A DNA stretch of 36,979 bases, taken from NCBI GenBank assembly GCA_030156255.1, contig JASGMV010000040.1:1-36979 (forward strand). The letters are read 5' to 3'. The notes under the pieces were generated by a model. The model did no database searches. It was not told the DNA's origin and saw nothing but the letters and a program-made list of their open reading frames with translations. Positions 8,370 through 15,473 of the stretch are shown piece after piece (position 1 is the first letter of the stretch; each line of letters opens with the position of its first letter). The stretch comes from Desulfovibrionales bacterium (GTDB taxonomy: Bacteria; Desulfobacterota; Desulfovibrionia; Desulfovibrionales; Desulfovibrionaceae). The position numbers were made by a program, and so were the translations under genes.

Positions 8370-9521
8370 ATGGCGCACGAAGAATCTTCAAAGCTCGACA
8401 AGCTGCTCAATCGGCTGGAGCATTGCAACGAGGAGAGCTCCCATGCTCTTTGCATGAGCGCCTTCCTGGCCCCTCTGCCCATACCGTACGAGATACTCGA
8501 AGGGGCCTTCGGCCCGGGACCCATGCCGGTGCTTCAGCCGCTGTCCCGCCTGGGGCTGATCGAGGTGGACCGCGAGAACCGAACCTACACGCTCCGGGAA
8601 GATTTGCGCGAAGATATTTTGTCCGACCTTGGGCGGGAAGAGGCCGCCGAATACGCAGGGCTGGCCGTCGACGCCGTGAGTGCGGCGCTTCCTGCTCCGG
8701 AGCAGAGCCGAGAAGGCTTGTGCGACCGGCTGCTTCCTCACGCTTTGGCCTGCGTCCAGCACATGGGAACGTTCCGGGTCTACTACCGGCAGGACGCCCG
8801 TCTGCTGTTGGCGGCCGGATTCTGTTTTTTCGACCAGGGCCGGTTTGCGCAGGCCGAGCCGTTGTTTCGCAAGGCGCTGGATGTGGTCGAGAAGACCTAC
8901 GGCATGGACCACGTAGAGTACCTGCGCACGATGGGAGATCTTTCGGCCTGCCTGGAGGAATTGGGCAAGGACGACGAAGCGGAGTCCTTGCTGCTGCGTT
9001 GCGTGATGACGGCCCAGGAGGCTTTTGGACGCGAGCACCCCGAGCACGCCGTGGCGTTGACGAATCTGGCGGGCTTCTACATGGACCGCGATTTGTGCGA
9101 GAAGGCCTTGCCGCTGTATCGCCAGGCAGTGAAGATCAACACCAAGGCCTATGGCGATTCGAGCGTTGAAGCCGCCCGGGACGTGAATAATCTGGCGACG
9201 GCCTTGGACCGCCTCGGGAGGCTGGACGAGGCCGAGGACCTGTACCGCCGCGCCTGGTCTCTCTATGAGGCGACCATCGGTCCGGATCACGCCGACACGG
9301 GGGTGGTGGTGAACAATCTCGCCGGCGTGCTGGAGGCCCGGGGGGAGGTCCGCGAGGCCGGGGCGTTGTATCGCCGGAGACTGGAGATTTTGCAGGCCAA
9401 CTACGGCGTGGACCTGAGTTGCCCCGAGGTGGAGGAGGCGGTGGCTGATTACGCCGCGTTTCTCAAGGCCTCACGCCGGGCCACGGTGTTGGAGCGCCTC
9501 AAGCGCAAGGGCGGGCTGTAA
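8370..9521 (+). CDS. Winged-helix plus kinesin-light-chain-type TPR protein
   Basis: 383 residues, cytoplasmic. The N-terminal 100 residues (SSHALCMSAFLAPLPIPYEI, then LQPLSRLGLIEVDREN, then TYTLREDLREDIL) look like the winged-helix segment found after the NTPase in STAND (NB-ARC/NACHT-type) proteins. From about 145 to 365 there are five TPR units of the 42-residue kinesin-light-chain type (repeating A-LY-RAL-I-E-YG--H pattern). The NTPase and any N-terminal effector of a STAND protein are missing, and no matching ORF lies upstream. It is probably a scaffold for protein contacts. The gene ends in a structured region and a strong terminator. Confidence 0.8.
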   Translation: MAHEESSKLDKLLNRLEHCNEESSHALCMSAFLAPLPIPYEILEGAFGPGPMPVLQPLSRLGLIEVDRENRTYTLREDLREDILSDLGREEAAEYAGLAVDAVSAALPAPEQSREGLCDRLLPHALACVQHMGTFRVYYRQDARLLLAAGFCFFDQGRFAQAEPLFRKALDVVEKTYGMDHVEYLRTMGDLSACLEELGKDDEAESLLLRCVMTAQEAFGREHPEHAVALTNLAGFYMDRDLCEKALPLYRQAVKINTKAYGDSSVEAARDVNNLATALDRLGRLDEAEDLYRRAWSLYEATIGPDHADTGVVVNNLAGVLEARGEVREAGALYRRRLEILQANYGVDLSCPEVEEAVADYAAFLKASRRATVLERLKRKGGL

Positions 9522-9528
9522 AACCGTC

Positions 9529-9602
9529 CGGACTCCTTCGTCCCTTGGGACGGCGGGTTGCATCTCCGAAGGTCCGTCGTTCAAGTCCGCTCCCCGTTAC
9601 CA
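9529..9602 (+). ncRNA. Structured, tRNA-3'-end-like segment
   Basis: Downstream of the TPR gene. CGTCCC-TT-GGGACG (9539-9552) is a perfect hairpin, nested inside GGA(CT)CCTTCG paired with CGAAGGTCC. It is followed by GTTCAAGTCC, a T-loop-like sequence, and ends GTTACCA, 11 bases before a strong terminator. A complete tRNA cannot be folded: no matching 5' acceptor strand, D arm or anticodon stem. It may be a decayed tRNA, a small RNA or only a structured 3' UTR. Confidence 0.3.
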
Positions 9603-9612
9603 AAGATTGCAC

Positions 9613-9648
9613 GGCCTTGCAGGCGGTTCGCCTGCAAGGCCTTTTTCT
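9613..9648 (+). terminator. Strong intrinsic terminator
   Basis: GGCCTTGCAGGC and GCCTGCAAGGCC form twelve perfect pairs around the loop GGTTC, followed at once by TTTTTCTT. It ends transcription of the TPR gene or of the structured segment before it. Confidence 0.92.
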
Positions 9649-9830
9649 TGGCCAACACCGGAATCAATAAGCTTCAAGCCTTTATGGCAGGCCCGAATCC
9701 CGAATGTCGTCCTCTGCAACGTCTGAGACCAATGCTTCAAGCATGGGACGCTCTTTTTATGACGGCCTCTTGAGATACGTTTTAATACCGCCAGCGGTTC
9801 AAATTTTCTCCCGCCATGAAAGAATCAAGC

Positions 9831-9855
9831 GGTGAGGGCCGCCGAAGCCCTCGCC
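9831..9855 (-). terminator. Hairpin after the DUF169 gene
   Basis: GGTGAGGGC and GCCCTCGCC form nine pairs (one G-T) around a seven-base loop, 20 bases past the DUF169 stop. On the minus strand TTGATTCTTTC follows nearby; on the plus strand ATTTGATTTTTTG follows, so it may work both ways. Confidence 0.5.
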
Positions 9856-9875
9856 ATTTGATTTTTTGATGAAGC

Positions 9876-10724
9876 TTACTCTGTTGTCTCTCCCCACGCC
9901 TTGGCGCTGCGATCCACCTTTTTGCGCACGCTCTTCCAGTCGGTGTCGTAATTGAACATCGACTCCGGCAGGGCGGCCAGCATCTTTTCGTAGAGGCTCA
10001 AGGGAACCGTGAACGTCAGTTCGTCGGTTTTCATGAATTTTCTGGCCGAGGGGTCGAGTCCGCCGAGGACGGCTTTTTCCAGGCCCTGCTCTTTGTAGTA
10101 GAGGGGCCAACCGAGCATGTGGGTGCAGCCGGCGCCAAACGGGGAGACCACGCACTCCATGTCGCCCGTGGTGAACACCGTTTGAATGAAGAGTCCGGTC
10201 AGTATCTCGGGCCTGGCGAAAAAGATGATGAACTCCGGCTCCTCACCATCGGTGAATTGGGACAGGGGTTTGAAGATGCAATACTTGGCCGGGGCTTTGC
10301 GAGGGTTCACCCTGAGCATGAACTCGCGCATGGCCTCGGGATTCGGCATATACCGTTCCCCGTGCAAGGGCGAACCCTCGAATCCCGTGGACACGTAATG
10401 TTCAACGAACCGGAGATGCGGCTTCATCATGGAGCAGTAATACACACCTCCGACGCATCCGTATTCTTCCGCGGAGATGAAGGCCGCGCCGTGCTTTTTC
10501 CTGGCAAGCCAGACATTGCCCATGACGCAGGAGAACGTGCCCATGACCGCCATCATGTCCAACTCTCCCCGATCCTCCAGCTCGCGCGAGATGGGCGTTC
10601 CCACCTTCGGGCCGTATGCATTTTCCGGCTTGGTGTCGGCGTAGTGGACCCCGAAAGGCTCCTCGCTCAAGCCGAGATGCTCCATAAAAGTGGCGGTGCC
10701 GTCGAGTATGGATTGCATTGCCAT
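9876..10724 (-). CDS. DUF169-family protein
   Basis: 282 residues, no signal peptide. The overall pattern matches DUF169: an N-terminal helical start (LGLSEEPFGVHYAD), Cys-containing central segments (YGCVGGVYYCSMM) and the late hallmark VVSPFGAGCTHMLGWPL at about 197-213. Family members are common in anaerobes and have no settled function; several conserved Cys and Gly suggest metal or cofactor binding. AAAGGAGGAAG precedes the ATG. It diverges from a LysR regulator with a shared 133-bp region containing an inverted repeat, so it is the likely target of that regulator. Confidence 0.88.
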   Translation of the reverse strand: MAMQSILDGTATFMEHLGLSEEPFGVHYADTKPENAYGPKVGTPISRELEDRGELDMMAVMGTFSCVMGNVWLARKKHGAAFISAEEYGCVGGVYYCSMMKPHLRFVEHYVSTGFEGSPLHGERYMPNPEAMREFMLRVNPRKAPAKYCIFKPLSQFTDGEEPEFIIFFARPEILTGLFIQTVFTTGDMECVVSPFGAGCTHMLGWPLYYKEQGLEKAVLGGLDPSARKFMKTDELTFTVPLSLYEKMLAALPESMFNYDTDWKSVRKKVDRSAKAWGETTE

Positions 10725-10781
10725 GTCTTCCTCCTTTGGTTGATCGTTTTAATCCACCGCCGCATGGGCGTGTTGCCTTTC

Positions 10782-10804
10782 GGCATGCCTTTTCATACCA
10801 TGCC
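10782..10804. promoter_or_regulatory. Inverted repeat, candidate LysR site
   Basis: GGCATG-N11-CATGCC, a perfect 6-bp dyad in the region shared by the divergent DUF169 and LysR genes. The size and spacing suit a LysR-type operator, although the core is not the standard T-N11-A in textbook position. AT-rich TTAAAATAAATAGATTG (10810-10826) just after it could hold a -10 element for the LysR gene. Confidence 0.4.
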
Positions 10805-10857
10805 CGTGGTTAAAATAAATAGATTGAATGGAAAACTCTTTTTAACGGGTGGGCATA

Positions 10858-11745
10858 ATGGTGCAGGGTTTTTTCACGGACATTCCGTTGCTGGTGGAAG
10901 TGGCGAGACAGAAAAGTTTTACCAATGCGGCGGAAACACTGGGAATAAGCGTATCGACCCTGTCCAGGCGCATCAAGCTGCTGGAAGAACGGATGGGGGT
11001 GCTCCTTTTTTATCGGGACACCCGTAGCGTCGAGCCTACGGACAACGGCGCCTATCTGTTGGACCGATGCGGATTCATCCTTGAGGAAGCGCGGAAGGCC
11101 TATGACGCCGCGGTCGGGAACATGCAAAACCCGTCAGGATTGATCCGGATTTGTATGTTTCGGGATATCTACGGCAAGCCGCTCAAGGGCGCGCTGATGG
11201 ATTTTGCTACAAAGTGGCCGGACATCCAGATGGAAATAACCATCGTGGAGCACCCCGTGGACATGCGCACGGATCCCTATGACGTGGCGTTTCTCATCGG
11301 GCCGTCCATCGCTCCGCCGTTGGTCGCCAGGAAGCTGCTGACCGTCGAGCCTTTTCTTTACGCTTCGCCCAAGCTGTTCGAACGCTATCCCATGCCCGTG
11401 GAGCCCAACGACCTGCGCCAACTGCCATGCATCGTCCTTCAGCGTTTCGGGCGACGGTGGCCTATGCAGAACGGCAACCGACAGGTGACCGTCGAGGTGC
11501 AGCCGAAATACAACTTCAGCTCCGTGGAAATGTGCCGTGATTTCATCCTGGCCGGGCATGGCGCGGCCCTGCTCCACAGGGAGCTGGCCGAACCGGATGA
11601 GAAGGCGGGACGTCTGGTGCGCCTGCTCCCGGATTGGAGCGGCGGATTCGCGCACGACGTGAATCTGGTGACAGGCTCCAGCCAGCTTCCCCGAAGGGTG
11701 CGCCTGTTCGTCGATCACATACTGTCTACCCGCGCCTTGCTGTGA
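10858..11745 (+). CDS. LysR-family transcriptional regulator
   Basis: 295 residues from the ATG at 10858, with GGGTGG five bases upstream; an in-frame GTG three codons earlier is less likely. The N-terminal helix-turn-helix (about 5-60) reads SFTNAAETLGISVSTLSRRIKLLEERMGVLLFYRDTR in pattern, close to LysR consensus. A substrate-binding domain of the periplasmic-binding-protein type follows from about 88 to 290. It probably regulates the divergent DUF169 gene and itself. The co-inducer cannot be told. Confidence 0.93.
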   Translation: MVQGFFTDIPLLVEVARQKSFTNAAETLGISVSTLSRRIKLLEERMGVLLFYRDTRSVEPTDNGAYLLDRCGFILEEARKAYDAAVGNMQNPSGLIRICMFRDIYGKPLKGALMDFATKWPDIQMEITIVEHPVDMRTDPYDVAFLIGPSIAPPLVARKLLTVEPFLYASPKLFERYPMPVEPNDLRQLPCIVLQRFGRRWPMQNGNRQVTVEVQPKYNFSSVEMCRDFILAGHGAALLHRELAEPDEKAGRLVRLLPDWSGGFAHDVNLVTGSSQLPRRVRLFVDHILSTRALL

Positions 11746-11862
11746 CCGGCGCATCGGAATGCTGAGGCGGTCCCACGCAAGGCGCTTTTGCCTTTTCCTG
11801 TTTCGCGGAGAGGCTATCCAAAGCGAGAGCGGCCCCTCGTCGGGGCGCGCTTCAATCCCCTG

Positions 11863-11885
11863 GCGGCGCCGAGTCGTGGCGCCGC
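11863..11885 (-). terminator. Perfect GC hairpin at the end of the TPR gene
   Basis: GCGGCGCC-GAGTCGT-GGCGCCGC, eight perfect pairs touching the stop codon of the minus-strand TPR gene, between convergent genes. No T tract follows, so factor-independent termination is uncertain. Confidence 0.4.
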
Positions 11886-12709
11886 TACTTGCCGTCTACG
11901 GCGCCGAACATCTTTTTTTCGACAAGTTTCAGGGTCTTTTTGGCCGCGCCGAAGGATGGTTTGATTTTCAGCGCGGCCCGCAACGCGTCATAGGCGTCGT
12001 CCCATTTGCGCCAGTCGATGTAGTTGCGCGCGGCGTTGTAAAGCAGGACCTCGTCGTCCGGTTTGATGGCCAGGGCCATGGAGAAATATTGCTCCGCCTC
12101 TTTGAATTTGCCGAGTTTGCGCAAGGCGGAGCCTGCCAGGTTGAGCGCGCCGACGTCGTCGTCTTTTGCGTCCACGGCCATGACGAACAGCTCCGAAGCT
12201 TCGTCGTAGGCCTCGCATTGCATAAGCAACCGGCCCATCTCCGCGATGAACGCCGCGTCGTTCTTGAATTCTTTGGCCCCCATCCGGAATACTATGTAGG
12301 CCTTTTTCAGCAGGCCTTCGCTGATGAGCCTTTTGCCTTTCTCCACGTAGCCTTGTTTTTTTGAGTCGGCCTGGGCCTGGGCGGCCTCTTCCTTGCGTAT
12401 TTTGTGGCTGCTCACTTCGTTGAAAAGGGGCGCCAGCCCGCGGATCAGGTTGACTTCCTGGCCGCCTGCGTACTGCAGTCCGGTGGGGAGGATTTCGCGA
12501 AACCGCGGGCTGAAATTGAGAGCGTAAACAGCCTTGTGCAGTTGGTTTTCGAAATCCGCCTGCTCACCCCTGAGCAGCTTCGGCTTTGCGTCCAGATAGT
12601 ACTTGACGCCGATCGCCAAGGCCTGGATGGCTTTCGTCAGGTGATCCTCTTTGATCATCCCCTTGGCGATCAGCAGATGCCTTTTGGCTTCTCGAAGCTT
12701 GTCGGACAC
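11885..12709 (-). CDS. TPR-repeat protein
   Basis: 274 residues from a GTG at 12709, ten bases after AGGAG; a TTG two codons upstream is closer to it and cannot be excluded. The protein is soluble with no signal peptide. The N-terminal half is helical (AKRHLLIAKGMIKEDHLTKAIQ and similar). From about 120 to 265 there are three to four classical 34-residue TPRs (AYDEASELFVMAV, GKFKEAEQYFSMALAIKPDD, WDDAYDALRAALKIKP). The likely role is a protein-interaction adaptor; the partner is unknown. CCGCTTTAAGCGG at 12731-12743 is a perfect palindrome just upstream of the ribosome binding site and may be an operator. Confidence 0.85.
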   Translation of the reverse strand: MSDKLREAKRHLLIAKGMIKEDHLTKAIQALAIGVKYYLDAKPKLLRGEQADFENQLHKAVYALNFSPRFREILPTGLQYAGGQEVNLIRGLAPLFNEVSSHKIRKEEAAQAQADSKKQGYVEKGKRLISEGLLKKAYIVFRMGAKEFKNDAAFIAEMGRLLMQCEAYDEASELFVMAVDAKDDDVGALNLAGSALRKLGKFKEAEQYFSMALAIKPDDEVLLYNAARNYIDWRKWDDAYDALRAALKIKPSFGAAKKTLKLVEKKMFGAVDGK

Positions 12710-12849
12710 GCGCAACAGGCTCCTTTATCCCCGCTTTAAGCGGTGAGGACAGAATTCCGGACGACTCTCCACAGTTATTCGTATTCTGTAGGAGCGTAAA
12801 AGTCCATAGCAAAACAACGCGGTATCAGCAGGGAAAACTGCGTTTCGCC

Positions 12850-13467
12850 CTATTGGGGAAGATACCACTCGTCGGTCGGTTCGTCAGGGCCGAAGGGCTC
12901 GCTCTCTTTATCTTGCGGAGCCTTTTCATCGTAGCACTGTTTTTCCTGCTCAATCCACTCCGGAACGGCGATTCGGATGGAGTTTCCCTTGGTGTAAGAT
13001 TCGTCGTCGCTGACGGAGTGCATGAGGATGAGGCTCATGGAAGTTTTCTTATCCAGGGGAATGGACCATTTGTAGGCGGACGCCGTGCCCCAGGAGTTGC
13101 CGCGGAAGTCCACGGGCTTGCCGAAACGGGCCATGAGTTTTTTCGCCAGGTCCTGGGCGAATTTCAGTTCATCGTTTTCATACTTCATTTTGATACGCAG
13201 GATGCGCCCTGGTTTGGCGCAGTTGCCATAACTCACGTAACCGCTCTTGTACCCCTTGGTGGGAGTGAGCTTGACGCGGGTCAGATACGGTTGGCTCCAC
13301 AGCGGGAGCGCCGTGTTCTTATCCATGCGGGCGGCGAACTCGTTGCTGTTTTGCCCGATTTTGATTCCGGCGATGGTAAGCGGCGAAGCGGCGCCGGCTT
13401 CAGCGGCCGGCGCCGCCAAGATCAGCGCAGCGCACCAAAACATTGCATAAACAAAGAGTCGTTGCAT
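12850..13467 (-). CDS. Exported protein of unknown function
   Basis: 205 residues from the ATG at 13467, six bases after AAAGGAG; the frame runs further upstream but that part lacks any signal. A clear Sec signal peptide (QRLFVYAMFWCAALILAAPAAEAG, cleaved near 23) precedes a domain that begins PLTIAGIKIGQ, resembling small periplasmic proteins whose first strand carries an I-GIxxG pattern. Two Cys (in GNCAKP and EKQCYDE) could form a disulfide. The C-terminus is acidic. I do not recognise the family. It diverges from the PfkB kinase gene. Confidence 0.82.
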   Translation of the reverse strand: MQRLFVYAMFWCAALILAAPAAEAGAASPLTIAGIKIGQNSNEFAARMDKNTALPLWSQPYLTRVKLTPTKGYKSGYVSYGNCAKPGRILRIKMKYENDELKFAQDLAKKLMARFGKPVDFRGNSWGTASAYKWSIPLDKKTSMSLILMHSVSDDESYTKGNSIRIAVPEWIEQEKQCYDEKAPQDKESEPFGPDEPTDEWYLPQ

Positions 13468-13584
13468 CTGATACTCCTTTATTTTGATATGCGAGCAAGC
13501 CGTACCATAAAGAACTACATGAAGAAAGTCCGAAGTTGTCTCTTTTTTGCGAACAACGGCGGACCGCTCGCCGCATGGGCCCGG

Positions 13585-13613
13585 TTGACACATCAAATCC
13601 CCTTCGTTAGCTC
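13585..13613 (+). promoter_or_regulatory. Candidate promoter of the PfkB kinase gene
   Basis: A perfect TTGACA (13585-13590) with a 17-base spacer and a poor -10 TAGCTC (13608-13613), 85 bases before the start codon. Only the -35 is convincing. Confidence 0.35.
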
Positions 13614-13697
13614 AAGGGACTTTGAGGTTCATTCGGCGGAAAAACCTGGCGCCGCTTTGCCGTCGGTTTCAACTCCCCGTTGCGCCAAGGAGCACCC

Positions 13698-14624
13698 ATG
13701 CATATTTATATTTCCGGTTCGCTTGCCTATGATCGCATCATGACGTTTCCCGGCAATTTTTCCGACCACATCTTGCCGGACAAGCTGCACATTCTGAACG
13801 TCTGTTTTCTGGTGGACAGCCTCGAGGAAAAATTCGGAGGCACGGCCGGCAACATCGCCTATACGCTTTCGCTGCTTGGTGAAAAGCCTCTGATCATGGC
13901 TGCGGTGGGGCGCGACTTCGACGCCTACGAGCGCCATCTGGCCCAGCTTGGCTTGCCCCTGGAGGGGGTGCGCCAGGTGGAGCAGGAATTCACGGCCGGG
14001 GCCTACATCACCACGGACTCCAACGACAATCAGATCACCGGGTTCAACCCGGGCGCCATGAAGCATCGCGCCGGATTCGAGGCCGTCAACGGCGGCCCCG
14101 GAGCATCCCTGGGCATCGTTTCGCCGGGCAACGTGGACGATATGGTCGGCTACGCCAAATTGTTCCGGGAGAAAGGCGTTCCGTACATTTTTGACCCCGG
14201 CCAACAAATTCCCGCCTTGTCCAAGGAAAACATGCTCGAGGCCCTGACCGGCTCGGAGGCCCTGGTCTCCAACGACTACGAGCTGGAGATGATCTGCCGC
14301 GCGCTGGGCGTCGAGTGGTCGGAGTTGTTGGGACGCACCAAGGCTGTGGTGACCACTTTGGGGGGGGAAGGCGCGTTGGTGCGCAATGGCGTTGGCGAAG
14401 TCCGCACGCCCGCCGTGCGTCTCGAAAAGACCGTTGATCCTACGGGCGCCGGGGACGCGTTCCGCGCTGGTCTGTTGAAAGGATTGTCCTCGGGGCGGAC
14501 GTTGGCGGAGGCCTCCATTCTTGGCGCCGCCTGCGCCTCGTTTTGCGTGGAGCGCCACGGAACCCAGGAGCACACGTTCACTCGAGAGGAACTGGAGGCC
14601 CGGATGCAGGCGTTGCAGAGCTAG
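13698..14624 (+). CDS. PfkB-family carbohydrate/nucleoside kinase
   Basis: 308 residues from the ATG at 13698 (AAGGAG just upstream). A ribokinase-fold enzyme that transfers phosphate from ATP to a sugar or nucleoside hydroxyl. The N-terminal substrate-site motif GGTAGNIAYTLSLLG (about 47-61) and the C-terminal DPTGAGDAFRAG with catalytic Asp253 and the anion hole are both intact. The sequence style (SGSLAYDRIM at the start, NDNQITGFNPGAM) resembles archaeal/bacterial adenosine-kinase-like members, but the substrate cannot be fixed. No sugar-uptake genes adjoin. The stop codon is followed by two different intergenic repeats. Confidence 0.92.
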   Translation: MHIYISGSLAYDRIMTFPGNFSDHILPDKLHILNVCFLVDSLEEKFGGTAGNIAYTLSLLGEKPLIMAAVGRDFDAYERHLAQLGLPLEGVRQVEQEFTAGAYITTDSNDNQITGFNPGAMKHRAGFEAVNGGPGASLGIVSPGNVDDMVGYAKLFREKGVPYIFDPGQQIPALSKENMLEALTGSEALVSNDYELEMICRALGVEWSELLGRTKAVVTTLGGEGALVRNGVGEVRTPAVRLEKTVDPTGAGDAFRAGLLKGLSSGRTLAEASILGAACASFCVERHGTQEHTFTREELEARMQALQS

Positions 14625-14662
14625 CGTCGCGTCCGGCAGTTTTATATGCCAGGAATCGGTGC

Positions 14663-14760
14663 TCCGCGATAAGCGGCGTACGCTTTGCCGGAAGCCGCGT
14701 TTTCCAGCGAGCGATCTTGTGCGAAAATGTATATGACGTTCCCGGACGCCGCACAGGAGC
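14663..14760 (+). repeat. Second repeat family, copy 1
   Basis: Begins CCGCGATAAGCGGCGTACGC and ends GGACGCCGCACAGGAG. It matches 19560-19660 over its full length at about 70 percent by hand, with shared blocks GCGGTTTTC-like, GATCTTG-like, GCGAAA, TATAT and the final CGGAC-CC-C-CAGGAG. It lies 38 bases after the PfkB stop codon. Confidence 0.65.
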
Positions 14761-14782
14761 CGTCTGGCGTTTTCATGCACTG

Positions 14783-14879
14783 GAGCGGTTGCAGGAATTG
14801 GCTCGCGACTTTTTGCCGCGAAATGCGCGCAAGCGGGCGGTCTCGCCGTTCAGGCAGGCATTTCAGACGTAAAACGGTC
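14783..14879 (+). repeat. Three-hairpin repeat, diverged copy E
   Basis: Matches the family at GGCTCGC, TTGCCGCGAAATGC, CGCCGTTCAGGCAGGCATTTCA and the end CGTAA--GGTC. The first hairpin is missing and the second is decayed. It follows directly on the second-family repeat. Confidence 0.55.
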
Positions 14880-14935
14880 GCAACGATTTTTTCGATTCGC
14901 CCTGCGACCTCCCTCATGGGTCCCTGTAATGAACG

Positions 14936-14966
14936 CGCGTGGAAGCCCGCAACGGGCTTCCACGCG
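14936..14966. terminator. Perfect 14-bp hairpin without T tract
   Basis: CGCGTGGAAGCCCG and CGGGCTTCCACGCG, fourteen perfect pairs around a three-base loop CAA. No run of T follows on either strand. It could be a factor-dependent terminator, a protein site or a remnant of a mobile element. 14967-15220 holds nothing else I can support. Confidence 0.5.
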
Positions 14967-15220
14967 TCCCACCGACTTGGGCCAACTCCAATCCATGGAG
15001 AGGGTTGCGCAATTTTTTATGCAACAATGCGCCTCCGATTCGCCGTATTTCTGCAGTGCATCTTTTATAGACAGGCGTAGATGATTTTCTCTTTCCTTGC
15101 GGTCGCTGTTGCAGGCCGGCGCCGGTATTTTTGAAGACGCATAAAAGCAGCGCAGGCGACTCATCCGGCCTGTGGGCGTAGAATTTCGTATCGTGTTGCG
15201 CCTGCTATTAAAAATTTACG

Positions 15221-15247
15221 CTTTTGTTTTTAATCACTCAACAAAAG
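15221..15247. promoter_or_regulatory. Inverted repeat in an AT-rich stretch upstream of a kinase
   Basis: CTTTTGTT-N11-AACAAAAG, a perfect 8-bp dyad about 230 bases before the kinase start, followed by a second small dyad AATC-AAAA-GATT (15248-15259). The AT-rich setting contrasts with the GC-rich surroundings and suits a promoter or operator. Confidence 0.35.
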
Positions 15248-15342
15248 AATCAAAAGATTTCAGTTGCAAAAGGCGGCGAATCCTCCTTTCTCTGCTGGAC
15301 CGACACCCCCCTTGTGCGTATATAGTAGGTTTCTGTTCTCTG

Positions 15343-15458
15343 GAGCATGTCAACTTTGCAAAAGTTGCCATGCTCGGCAAGGATTCGCTCGCAAATCCTT
15401 GCCGCGAAATGCTTGCAGGCGTCCGCCGTTAAGCAAGCATTTCAAGCGTCATACGCTC
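15343..15458 (+). repeat. Three-hairpin repeat, copy C
   Basis: First hairpin GAGCATG-T-CAACTTT / AAAGTTG-C-CATGCTC, fourteen pairs with one mismatch and loop GCA. Second: GGCAAGGATT and AATCCTTGCC. Third: GAAATGCTTGC and GCAAGCATTTC. It ends six bases before the AGGCGGAGGT ribosome binding site of the kinase gene, so it would lie in the 5' leader of any longer transcript. Confidence 0.82.
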
Positions 15459-15473
15459 CAAGGCGGAGGTCGA

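Noticed and set aside
9529-9602. Intact tRNA gene
   Set aside because: No 5' acceptor strand matching CCCCGTT, no D arm and no anticodon stem; kept only as a tRNA-like segment.
15264-15473. Long upstream extension of the three-PAS kinase frame
   Set aside because: It is read through repeat copy C, has no ribosome binding site, and GGAGGT stands directly before the ATG at 15474.
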